Part shown: positions 18,204 through 26,901 of the stretch, piece by piece
Position numbering within the stretch: the stretch's first letter is position 1
Layout of the letters: each line of letters starts with the position of its first letter
Origin: Bacteroidota bacterium
GTDB lineage: Bacteria > Bacteroidota > Bacteroidia > Chitinophagales > Chitinophagaceae
Length of the DNA stretch: 64,000 nt
Direction: 5' to 3'
Assembly (NCBI GenBank): GCA_018267955.1
Contig: JAFDXL010000009.1
Coordinates: 398,717-462,716 of the forward strand
Position numbers and translations under genes: made by a program
Notes under the pieces: model-generated
Database searches by the model: none
The model's input: only the letters and a program-made list of their open reading frames with translations
Told to the model about the DNA's origin: nothing

Positions 18204-18812
18204 TTAAATAGACACTTTAATATTGTTTAGTTCTTTTAGGGACGACTTCTCAAAGCTTGCTTTAATGATCCCGTTCTTAAATACCCTGTCTAATAATATC
18301 AGCTGCATATTTTCCTCAGGACCTTTATTCCCATTCTTAAGGTCAAAGCCAACGATCATCGTTTCAAAGGGCGCTACATTATAAGAGGTCTCAAAAACAT
18401 AACTCATGGGATGGAGGGTATCCTGCCCGTAAATAAGGGTGATATCGTTCATTGCCTGGGACATATAATACACATAGCGTTGCTGGTATTCGTCCAGGGA
18501 ATGCACACCGACACGTAGCGGGCTCTGATCACTATTCTCCTTCCTGAATCTGATACTGAACCAGGCCGTCCCTTTCAGTTGGTCAAACCTGATCTTTTTC
18601 ATACTGTCCGACATTCCATTCCTTGATTCCTGCAATACAGTATAATCATATGGCCTGTACTGCATATCATATTCCCACCCTGAGATCGACAGCTTTCTAC
18701 ATAGGCCATTTGCCGGGGATTCTACGAATGACACGTAGTTTTTGGGGGCATACTCTTTTGTCCCGCAAGAGCAAAAGAGTAGGAATGCCCAGCTGCTAAT
18801 ATTAGTTCTCAT
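18204..18812 (-). CDS. Small putative lipoprotein of the Rhs operon
   Basis: The protein has about 202 residues. The N-terminus MRTNISSWAFLLFCSCG looks like a short export signal with an imperfect lipobox. I chose this ATG because an in-frame ATG at 18827 would add five residues and lengthen the overlap with the upstream chaperone gene from 11 to 26 bases. No domain is recognised. The rest (for example MNDITLIYGQDTLHPMSYVFE, given as two short strand-rich patches) suggests a compact beta-rich domain. It lies between the OmpH-like gene and the SpvB-like gene in the minus-strand operon and is probably an envelope-anchored accessory. Confidence 0.6.
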   Translation of the reverse strand: MRTNISSWAFLLFCSCGTKEYAPKNYVSFVESPANGLCRKLSISGWEYDMQYRPYDYTVLQESRNGMSDSMKKIRFDQLKGTAWFSIRFRKENSDQSPLRVGVHSLDEYQQRYVYYMSQAMNDITLIYGQDTLHPMSYVFETSYNVAPFETMIVGFDLKNGNKGPEENMQLILLDRVFKNGIIKASFEKSSLKELNNIKVSI

Positions 18813-19305
18813 AGTTCTTATTAACATATTGTATTACCTCTTCGGTCTTGTCAAAATAGTTATCGTTATACAATACGCTTCCCATCCCATTTGCCCCAAT
18901 AATTAAATGGAAACCATTCTTTTTGCCATATTCATCGATCAATGGGTTTAACCGCTTCCATACCATCTCATTGATCAACTGATTGCTTTGATTATACTGG
19001 TTCTCTAATTCCCTCTTGGTGATCAGGTATTTTTGTATCAGGCTCCTCCTAACAGCGGAATCCTTACCATAACCTGCCAACTTGATCTGCCCATCAAGGC
19101 TATCGACTTGCAAGCTGAAATATTTCAGTTTCACTTCTGCCTCTTTTTCGAGCTCTTTTTTCATGGTAAACCCGTTAAATAATTTGACGGCATCGACCAC
19201 GGCGATCTTCTTATCGTGATTGGCGGAAATAAAATAATTAGCCAATATCGAAATGATGATCACCACCGCGAAACCTGAATACTGCTTGATCCTGCTTGTT
19301 GTCAT
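18802..19305 (-). CDS. OmpH/Skp-family periplasmic chaperone-like protein
   Basis: The protein has 167 residues. One N-terminal hydrophobic helix (about 8-28) is followed by IAVVDAVKLFNGF, which matches the conserved start of the OmpH/Skp domain (IAyVdsqkvf...), then a charged helical stretch (KKELEKEAEVKLKYFSL) and a closing LNPLIDEYGKKNGFHLIIG segment, again typical. Skp/OmpH chaperones hold unfolded outer-membrane proteins in the periplasm. This one keeps its N-terminal helix as a probable membrane anchor. It lies between the Fn3-like and lipoprotein genes of the Rhs operon, with 4 bases to its upstream neighbour. A dedicated chaperone inside a toxin operon is unusual and suggests it serves the barrel or the giant YD-repeat proteins. 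Confidence 0.75.
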   Translation of the reverse strand: MTTSRIKQYSGFAVVIIISILANYFISANHDKKIAVVDAVKLFNGFTMKKELEKEAEVKLKYFSLQVDSLDGQIKLAGYGKDSAVRRSLIQKYLITKRELENQYNQSNQLINEMVWKRLNPLIDEYGKKNGFHLIIGANGMGSVLYNDNYFDKTEEVIQYVNKNYEN

Positions 19306-19309
19306 TGTT

Positions 19310-20482
19310 CTATTTTATAAAATCCGGATTTAAATACTTAAATGGAAGCCTGTATATTTTCCCTGCCTGGTTTGTTAATGTCAGGAGATAATAACCGTTA
19401 TGCTTTAATGGATTATTCTTGTAGAAATCAAATACATAGAAGTTATCACCGTAGTTGACTTTAAGCTTTTGTTCCTTCATATCGATATCTTTCGCTCCCG
19501 TCAGGAATCTCACTTTTACGGTTAAACTGTCGTCGCGTTGTTCTCGCAAGGAGTATTTTACATTCAAACTTCCGATCGCAACGACCTGGCTGGAGCCATT
19601 CGTAACCCGGATATCGACATAGGGCTGCTTTCCCGGCGGCCTGTTATCCAATGAATCTTCGATGATGGTAAATTGCCATGGTTCCGCACCTCCTAGTAAT
19701 ATTCCTTTATAAAAAGCATCAACTGTCCAGACGTAAGGCTGGAACACCTTTAGCGGCTTAGCGGTTACAGGGTATATGATATTAGTCATAGTGACTTTGT
19801 CGTCCTGGTATACCGGGTTGTTTCGCACAATGGCGTTTTCTTTATTTTGTCCAACTTTCAATTCAGCGACACGCACCCTATAGGTTAGTTCGCTTGCAAA
19901 AGGAAAATTGACTACCCAGGATAGATCCGGGTTATGCTCATAGATCTTCGCATCGTCTTCAGGATCAACCAGGTTAATTAAAAACAGGTCATTTACGGTC
20001 TGGTAAATACACTCTGCCTGCGGGTCATCCATGACAGATTCCGTATGCGGAGTCGTTAATGACACATTTACACAATATTCGTAGGTACCCTGTGGCATTT
20101 TTCGATAAGTAAAGAATAACTCCCTAAAAGCTTGGCTGGAAAATTCCCAACTCAGATTGTGTACTTTCTCCTTAGAAATTTGGTTAAACCCATTTTGCAA
20201 TGTCACTTGGCAACTGTACCGGGCGCTAATGCCTGAAGACCTGTAAACGACTGAGCCCTTAACGGTAACATCTTTTGTACTCCCGGTATTATTGATCATC
20301 TGGTAGTTAAAAATGTTCTCAGGGTTTAATTCCAAACCATCTATAGCCGATAGGTTAGTTACTACCGACTGCGACTGACCAAAGCATTTGCCTGAATCCA
20401 TCAGCAATACCAATATCGTGCATAGGACAGAGGCCCGGAGCCAGCCGGATTTTATTACTGCTATATTAATAGGCTTGTTCAT
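19310..20482 (-). CDS. Secreted protein with Fn3-like domains, unknown function
   Basis: The protein has 390 residues with an N-terminal signal (hydrophobic stretch about 15-30, likely cleaved before QSQSVVTN). The mature part has segments of the fibronectin-III/Ig kind: LINLVDPEDDAKIYEHNPDLSW followed by ELTYRVRVAEL, and FQPYVWTVDAFYKG, a layout common in Bacteroidota surface proteins that bind or scaffold other proteins (the first motif is split here by its Pro residues). No enzyme motif is visible. It is the second gene of the operon, 18 bases after the barrel gene and 4 bases before the chaperone gene, so it probably works in the periplasm or at the surface with the barrel protein. Confidence 0.6.
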   Translation of the reverse strand: MNKPINIAVIKSGWLRASVLCTILVLLMDSGKCFGQSQSVVTNLSAIDGLELNPENIFNYQMINNTGSTKDVTVKGSVVYRSSGISARYSCQVTLQNGFNQISKEKVHNLSWEFSSQAFRELFFTYRKMPQGTYEYCVNVSLTTPHTESVMDDPQAECIYQTVNDLFLINLVDPEDDAKIYEHNPDLSWVVNFPFASELTYRVRVAELKVGQNKENAIVRNNPVYQDDKVTMTNIIYPVTAKPLKVFQPYVWTVDAFYKGILLGGAEPWQFTIIEDSLDNRPPGKQPYVDIRVTNGSSQVVAIGSLNVKYSLREQRDDSLTVKVRFLTGAKDIDMKEQKLKVNYGDNFYVFDFYKNNPLKHNGYYLLTLTNQAGKIYRLPFKYLNPDFIK

Positions 20483-20500
20483 GAACGGTTATTTTTCTCA

Positions 20501-23362
20501 TTATTGATGATCTTTTATTAACCAGCTAAATCCTAACTGCATTGCTAGTATGTTGCCCATCCCTTCAATATTCACCTGGTAGAGGTAGGAGTAACGTACT
20601 TGAGTATGAATAACAATTGGTTTGTTTTTTAAGCGCCAGTCTATGCCTGCTATCCCCCCCAAACGTTGGATGTGTTGTGTTCCGATCGCAAAGTCAACAC
20701 CGGCATTAACCCGGACGCTTGTGTTGAGTGATTTACTCACATTCGAATTAAGAAAATAAGTGGCTTGAGATTGTCCCTTAATAAGAGACGGCTGTCTCAT
20801 CCAACCGAGCGTAGCAGAAATGGACATATCTCTTGAAAATAGATAATAGCTGGCCTGGGCCGTCTGTGCTTTATAGGCAACAGTGTCCATATCACTGCTG
20901 TTTTGATTGTAAGTCACCATCAGCCTGTGCATAATACTATTCTGCCTTTTCCACTGATAGGAACCCCTGGCTATGGAAACAGCGCCTGTGATCGGACGCT
21001 GGGGGATAGCCAACGTATCATCATACCTCCTGAAAGTAGAGAATGGTTTGTAAGACAGGTAAATAGTGGGATATTGTTTTGAATTTGTCCTGATATCGAT
21101 CCCCCATCTTACGTTGTAACCTGTAGTTACCAGCGATTCCTGTTTTAAATAGTTAAACTGAACTCCTGCGATAAGAAAGGATTTTAGGAATGATCCTTGC
21201 GTTGATAGGGAATACCTGTCTGTGCCGGCACCCGTATAGGGCATAGAATTATTTTCAAATTCCTTTCCCATGTGCTCCCATTCAGCTTTTACAATACTGT
21301 GAATGATTGGAAGGCAATATACTAAGCCAGCTCTTAGAGAAGACTTTGCATATTGAATATCCGTTACTCTTTGTGAATTTTTAATACTCGCAGCGGCTTC
21401 CGTTTCCAACGATAGTTGTTTAGTTATATTACCATTATACACAACAGACAAAACGTGGACCGGTTTCATAAACGACGGCACACCTACATCCGCCTTAATA
21501 AAATTATCGCTTTCAATAATCTGACGAGTTGGAGAATAGCCATAATAGATAATGCCTAAATGTTGCTTATTTATTGGCTTAAAATCTACGCGTGCGAGGT
21601 AAGAATTATACCTATCCACGTCCCCTGTCCTTGAAATGTATTCTGTTTTGCCAAGCGCAATACCTACTTCTGCAAAACCAATATCATAACCTAATGCACC
21701 ACCTTTCAGATTTTGACCCGCAAGGGTATATTTAGACTCATATTTATTCAGCATTCCAAGCTCCAGTTTTGTCAGTCCGGACATAAATGATTTCACTTTG
21801 GATGTTGGCAGGATATGGCTGGAAGCTGCAACTAACTGCTTATAAGACACATTGGGGTTATCCTTCAGTTCCTGTAGTTTGGAATAGGTATTTACAGAGT
21901 CAAAATAATGCTGTTGTTCTATCTGGGTAGCTAATCTTTCATATTTTTCGATCTTTCTTTGCAACGCAGTGATTCGTTCATATTCCTTTGTGATCTTCTC
22001 CTTGTTGCGATTGATCTTATTTTTGGCCGCTAAAACATCACTGTCATTGGGCACATGCGAAATATCCTTCGAAACTATAGATGTCTTATTAACAGAGGAC
22101 TCAATACCTTCCGCTTTACCTTTATACGAATCCAGCAGATTCCCATCTACGCCATACTCCTCTGCAAATTTCTTCTTGATTGAAAATTGCTCATTCTGCA
22201 ATTGTCTTACAAGCTGTACATATAGCTGATCACTGTTTTTAATTTCTCCGGATACCTGGTTGAACCTGCTCTGATACGCATTGGTACTTTGGGTGAGATC
22301 GTCTTTTGCCTTATCAATATCGTATTTCAAACGCAGGTAGCTTGCTTTCGCTTTTCTGCCAATATCCTGGGTAGTGTAAAAACCTTCTATTGCAACGGGT
22401 ATATTCAAAAGCTTGGTTCGCACATCACCTCTTAATTCGCCATAATTATTCCTCAATTGCGAGGTAGATTCCTGGCCATTACTGAAACTGCCCAGTACAT
22501 CAATACTCCCTGACATATCATCCGAGGACCTACTGGTAATGGTCTCCGCTTTAGCTTTTGAATCCAGGCTAACTCCTTCATCAGAAGTACTGGCAAATGG
22601 ATAATTAAAGGGATCTGCAAACACATTGCTTTCTTTATATACTTTTGAAATTGCAGTGCGTCTGTCTTCTACATGGTAATACCCTAGAAAAATACCTTTA
22701 TAATAGTTTGCAAGATATTGCGCTCCCTCACGTGTGACATTTACACTTGAAACGCCTTCTGTCCGTGATAATTTCCTGGACAAACGTTCTGCATTTAATG
22801 CAGCTTGTTTTTGAGATTGTTGCGATACTCCCTGCGTAACCTGCAGATTTACGGGCAATCTATTATTACGACCGATCAACAGCCTGTTAAGTTTGCGGCC
22901 AATAGACGACCTCCCGGAAATTGTACTATCTATATTATAATAAAACTCGCTTGAATCTATCCTTACACCTTCGTTATCTTTAATCTTGATGAATGTAACA
23001 TAGCTTCCAGGAGGCAAAAGCTTGAACTTTTTGATAACATCTAAAAATGGGTAGTTAATAGTCCTTAGCTTGGTGTTCCTCTCCAGGTTTAAGTTTACGG
23101 AATGGACGCCATGACGGATATGAACATCATTAAATTCCAAATCTAATACACAACTACTATCGCTATCGTGATATTGGTAACATCTTAAATGCACCGCAAC
23201 ATTGCGATTTGACTTTGAGGAATAATTCAGTGTTTGGAAAACAAAATTATCTTCTGAATAAAGAGGATCTAATGAAAAAATGTCCTTTATTGTTTCTTGA
23301 GCATTGCTAGCCAAGGAAATAAACAAAAACATAAAAACATTTACCATGCATTTTTTATGCAT
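20501..23362 (-). CDS. Outer-membrane beta-barrel protein with periplasmic coiled coil; first gene of the Rhs operon
   Basis: The protein has 953 residues with a Sec signal peptide (about 1-22, ending ASNA). Residues about 30-330 are beta-rich and contain a DUF-like segment. About 345-505 is a long charged helical stretch with heptad character (KNKINRNKEKITKEYERI, LQRKIEKYERLATQIEQQ). From about 540 to the end, alternating amphipathic strands (VYCLPIIHSIVKAEWEHM, MSISATLGWM, ILAMQLGFSWLI) look like an outer-membrane barrel. It could be the pore or anchor for the secreted Rhs partners. I do not recognise a named family, and it lacks a TonB-dependent receptor plug motif. Start: the first ATG of the frame, 18 bases after a run of AT-rich sequence. 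Confidence 0.6.
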   Translation of the reverse strand: MHKKCMVNVFMFLFISLASNAQETIKDIFSLDPLYSEDNFVFQTLNYSSKSNRNVAVHLRCYQYHDSDSSCVLDLEFNDVHIRHGVHSVNLNLERNTKLRTINYPFLDVIKKFKLLPPGSYVTFIKIKDNEGVRIDSSEFYYNIDSTISGRSSIGRKLNRLLIGRNNRLPVNLQVTQGVSQQSQKQAALNAERLSRKLSRTEGVSSVNVTREGAQYLANYYKGIFLGYYHVEDRRTAISKVYKESNVFADPFNYPFASTSDEGVSLDSKAKAETITSRSSDDMSGSIDVLGSFSNGQESTSQLRNNYGELRGDVRTKLLNIPVAIEGFYTTQDIGRKAKASYLRLKYDIDKAKDDLTQSTNAYQSRFNQVSGEIKNSDQLYVQLVRQLQNEQFSIKKKFAEEYGVDGNLLDSYKGKAEGIESSVNKTSIVSKDISHVPNDSDVLAAKNKINRNKEKITKEYERITALQRKIEKYERLATQIEQQHYFDSVNTYSKLQELKDNPNVSYKQLVAASSHILPTSKVKSFMSGLTKLELGMLNKYESKYTLAGQNLKGGALGYDIGFAEVGIALGKTEYISRTGDVDRYNSYLARVDFKPINKQHLGIIYYGYSPTRQIIESDNFIKADVGVPSFMKPVHVLSVVYNGNITKQLSLETEAAASIKNSQRVTDIQYAKSSLRAGLVYCLPIIHSIVKAEWEHMGKEFENNSMPYTGAGTDRYSLSTQGSFLKSFLIAGVQFNYLKQESLVTTGYNVRWGIDIRTNSKQYPTIYLSYKPFSTFRRYDDTLAIPQRPITGAVSIARGSYQWKRQNSIMHRLMVTYNQNSSDMDTVAYKAQTAQASYYLFSRDMSISATLGWMRQPSLIKGQSQATYFLNSNVSKSLNTSVRVNAGVDFAIGTQHIQRLGGIAGIDWRLKNKPIVIHTQVRYSYLYQVNIEGMGNILAMQLGFSWLIKDHQ

Positions 23363-23669
23363 AAGACCTTAATTAATTCAGTTTGAATTAACAATTAGCT
23401 TGATAATATATATAATTATTATTTGTTTGTAGTATGTAAAGTGCGGAAGTTATTATGGACTTATCGAAATAAAATCCTTACATCTCTTGTAATTTCGATG
23501 GATTAGTTGCATAGAATAGTAGTTATAATACAGGTTAATATATCGGGTATGAAGTAAAGGTATATACAATGAAATATAAAGTCAATAGCTAACCATGTGT
23601 TAATGAAAAATTAATTTTACACAGACAATTAACATTATTCGTTCAAAAAAAACTAACAATTCATCTACA
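23363..23669. other. AT-rich intergenic region between dnaE2 and the Rhs operon
   Basis: This gap of about 300 bases must hold the promoter of the minus-strand Rhs operon. It is very AT-rich. I do not find a clean TAnnTTTG element on the minus strand close to the 23362 start, so the operon may use another sigma factor or an activator, or it may be read from upstream. No ORF, tRNA or clear terminator is visible. Confidence 0.4.
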
Positions 23670-26600
23670 TCATCTAAAATCCCTCGAATGACCAAACAAC
23701 TCCGTTTGAACAGCATTAGCTGCACGCACCCTTGCATCCTGGTTGTGATAGCTGTCCATATCTTTTTCATCACCTCTTGCCAATGTTTGCACATCCGGCT
23801 CTTCGTTGGTTTGCGAAAGCTTTTTGAGTAATGGAGATAAATTATGACATCGTTGTACAATGACATGTATCACTTCATCTTCTATCTGTAATTTACCCTC
23901 TACCATTAGTAGCCGCGATTGTAGTATCTCCTTCCGGTATTTATCAAATAGTTTTTGAAACACTACCAGGTTGGCAATGCCGGTTTCATCCTCTATAGTA
24001 ATAAAACATATTCCACTGGCAGTACCAGGTCTTTGCCTAACCAATACAAGGCCAGCAACTTTCACTGTCATACCATCTGTAAGTTTTGATAAATCTGTCG
24101 TTGGGGTGATGTGCAGGGACGTCAATGCATCCCGTACAAAACTTACGGGGTGTGCTTTAAGAGATAAAGATGTAGCACTATAATCCTGTACTACATGTTC
24201 CGGTAAGCTCATCTCCGGTAATGAAATATCTTTTTCCAAAGCGCTTTCTGAAGCCTGTCCTTCATAGATACCGGTAGGTGTATCACTTAATGCAGCAACT
24301 TCCCATAAAGCTTTTCTCCTATCCAACCCTATCGACCTGAAGGCATCGGCATCTGCCAGCTTCTCTAATGTTACAAGAGAAACGCCTGTCTGGTATAATT
24401 GTGGTATATCCTTATACGGTTCAGCTCTTTTGTCAACAAGTAATTGTACCTCTTCCTGCTTTAGCCCGCCTACCTGCCGGAAACCAAGCCTTAATGCACA
24501 ATAGCTACCGCATATTTCTTCCAGTTGATTATCCCAATCTGAATAATTGATATCAGCGGGCCTCACCTCTACCCCATGTTTCTTTGCATCTATTACTATC
24601 TGCGCAGGTTGATAAAAGCCCATAGGCAAACTATTGAGCAATGCCGCAGCAAACACATCAGGATAAAAGCATTTGATCCATGAGGATACATACACCAATA
24701 AGGCAAAGCTGACTGCATGGCTTTCAGGAAAACCATAACTACCAAAACCTTCCAGTTGTCTGAATACCCGCTTTGCAAATTCTTCCTCATATCCATTGCC
24801 CACCATCCCATTTATAAGCTTTGTTTCCCAGTCGCTTACTTTACCCTTAGCCTTGAAGGTTGCCATGCTCCTGCGCAATCCATCAGCTTCAGCGGGTGTA
24901 AATCCGGCAGCTACAATAGCTATCTCCATAGCTTGTTCCTGGAATAAAGGCACTCCTAATGTTCTGCCAAGTATATCCTCTAGTTCTTTTGACGGATATG
25001 TTACCGGTTCTTCTCTATTACGCCTGCGCAGGTAGGGATGCACCATATCGCCTTGTATTGGCCCCGGCCTTACGATTGCCACTTCTATTACCAGGTCGTA
25101 AAATTCTCTGGGACGCAATCGTGGCAGCATAGACATCTGTGCCCTGCTCTCTATCTGGAACACGCCTATGGTATCTGCATGGCTTATCATTTCATACACA
25201 GCAGGATCATCTTGCGGAATATTAGCCAGGGTAAGATCCAGGTCGTAATGCTTTTTAGCCAGATCGAATGCTTTACGTATGCAGGTAAGCATACCAAGCG
25301 CTAATACGTCTACTTTCAAAAAGCCTAATGCTTCAATATCATCTTTATTCCATTCTATGCAGGTACGGTCTTCCATCCTTGCATTAAGGATAGGACATAG
25401 TTCTGTCAGCTTGCCTCTTGTTATCACAAAGCCTCCTGTATGCTGTCCTAATTGCCGCGGGAAACCAACATACTGCTCTGTAAGCTCCAGCACTTTCATC
25501 AAATGAGGGTCTTTTGCATTGAAGCCTTCTGCAGATATGCGCTCGCCTGCCATCCATTCATCATTAAATTCCCAGATAGATTTAGATAAGCGGTTAATAG
25601 CATCTACAGACATACCCATGGCTTTAGCCACATCCCTTATAGCGCCTTTATTATGTACCTGCGTTACCGTTGCCACGATGGCCGCCCTATCGCGGCCATA
25701 TTTCTCATATATGTATTGTATCACTTCTTCGCGTCGCTCGTGTTCAAAATCTACATCTATATCCGGTGGCTCATCTCTTGCATCGGACATGAAGCGGGCA
25801 AACAATAAATTGAATTTTGAAGGATCTACAGAAGTGATGCCTAAACAATAACAAATTACAGAATTAGCTGCTGATCCCCTGCCCTGGCATAGTATATTTT
25901 TACTTCGGGCAAAACGTACAAAATCGTATACGGTTAGAAAATAAGCAGCATAGTTTTTACGCCCCATAAATTCCAGCTCCATGTCAATAGTCGCCTTTAC
26001 TTTTTGAGGTATTTGTTCGCCAAATTTCTCCTTCGCTCCGATCCATGTAAGGTATTCTAACTCCTCCTGAGGCGTACGCCCTTCACTGGTGATCTCTTCG
26101 GGGTATACATATTCCAGTTCATCCAAAGAGAACTGGCAAGCCTTTGCTATCTGTTCCGCATTGGCAATGGCCTGTGGATATTGCGCAAACAAACGCAGCA
26201 TTTCTTTTTCGGGCTTTAGAAACCTTTCTGCATTTTGATGCAACTTGTAACCGGCATTATAAATGGTACATTTTTTGCGCACGCAGGTGAGCACGTCTTG
26301 TAATTCCCTTCGTTGCGGTATATGGTAATGCACATCATTGGTAGCTGCCAGGGGAATATGGTATTGTTCTGATAACTGTGCCAATCTGTATAATCTCTTA
26401 TTATCACCGGCCTGGTAAGTACGCATCATCCCCAGGTACAATTGGTTACCAAGAGCCTGGATATATTCCTCAACAGCTTGCTTGAAATCTGCATTAAAGT
26501 CAAATTGTGCATTTAATTGCAATGGTGGAACAACTATAAATAAAATCCCTGCAGCATGGCTAAATACATCTGCTTTATATAGTTGACATTTGCCTTTTTC

Positions 26601-26897
26601 AGTTCGTAGGTTACCGAGTGACAGTAAAGAAGATAATCTTGCATAAGCTTCTTTATTTGTAGGATAAGCTAATAAGGAAGGACCATCTGCAAGGTCTAAT
26701 CTGCATGCGGGAATAATATGAATATTATGTTTTCTCGCCGCTGCATGGGCGCGTACTATACCGGCAAAAGTATTGCGGTCTGTAATGGCTATTCGCTCAT
26801 ATCCTAATTCCGCCGCCTGCGCCACTAACTCTTCCGGGTGAGAAGCACCACGCAAAAAGCTGAAATTGGTTGTTACCTGTAGTTCTGTATATCCCAT
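23670..26897 (-). CDS. dnaE2: Error-prone DNA polymerase III alpha subunit DnaE2
   Basis: The protein has about 1075 residues. The PHP domain is N-terminal (YTELQVTTNFSFLRGASHPE). The polymerase active-site aspartates lie in PDIDVDFEHERREEV, with a third in FLKVDVLALGML. A C-terminal OB-fold (GLVLVRQRPGTASG, IANLVVFQKLFDKY) completes it. DnaE2 carries out mutagenic translesion synthesis together with ImuA and ImuB, whose genes lie directly upstream in the same order seen in many bacteria. I chose ATG 26897 (MGYTELQ), which matches the usual family start and lies 4 bases after the imuB stop. The frame is open upstream with ATGs at 26918 and 26990, but those would overlap imuB. Confidence 0.93.
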   Translation of the reverse strand: MGYTELQVTTNFSFLRGASHPEELVAQAAELGYERIAITDRNTFAGIVRAHAAARKHNIHIIPACRLDLADGPSLLAYPTNKEAYARLSSLLSLGNLRTEKGKCQLYKADVFSHAAGILFIVVPPLQLNAQFDFNADFKQAVEEYIQALGNQLYLGMMRTYQAGDNKRLYRLAQLSEQYHIPLAATNDVHYHIPQRRELQDVLTCVRKKCTIYNAGYKLHQNAERFLKPEKEMLRLFAQYPQAIANAEQIAKACQFSLDELEYVYPEEITSEGRTPQEELEYLTWIGAKEKFGEQIPQKVKATIDMELEFMGRKNYAAYFLTVYDFVRFARSKNILCQGRGSAANSVICYCLGITSVDPSKFNLLFARFMSDARDEPPDIDVDFEHERREEVIQYIYEKYGRDRAAIVATVTQVHNKGAIRDVAKAMGMSVDAINRLSKSIWEFNDEWMAGERISAEGFNAKDPHLMKVLELTEQYVGFPRQLGQHTGGFVITRGKLTELCPILNARMEDRTCIEWNKDDIEALGFLKVDVLALGMLTCIRKAFDLAKKHYDLDLTLANIPQDDPAVYEMISHADTIGVFQIESRAQMSMLPRLRPREFYDLVIEVAIVRPGPIQGDMVHPYLRRRNREEPVTYPSKELEDILGRTLGVPLFQEQAMEIAIVAAGFTPAEADGLRRSMATFKAKGKVSDWETKLINGMVGNGYEEEFAKRVFRQLEGFGSYGFPESHAVSFALLVYVSSWIKCFYPDVFAAALLNSLPMGFYQPAQIVIDAKKHGVEVRPADINYSDWDNQLEEICGSYCALRLGFRQVGGLKQEEVQLLVDKRAEPYKDIPQLYQTGVSLVTLEKLADADAFRSIGLDRRKALWEVAALSDTPTGIYEGQASESALEKDISLPEMSLPEHVVQDYSATSLSLKAHPVSFVRDALTSLHITPTTDLSKLTDGMTVKVAGLVLVRQRPGTASGICFITIEDETGIANLVVFQKLFDKYRKEILQSRLLMVEGKLQIEDEVIHVIVQRCHNLSPLLKKLSQTNEEPDVQTLARGDEKDMDSYHNQDARVRAANAVQTELFGHSRDFR

Positions 26898-26901
26898 AGC
26901 C

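Noticed and set aside
1357-23362. Type VI secretion origin for the Rhs toxin
   Set aside because: No PAAR, VgrG or T6SS gene is seen, and both giant proteins have Sec signal peptides.
20501-23362. TonB-dependent receptor
   Set aside because: No plug domain or TonB box is visible, and the coiled coil is foreign to that family.
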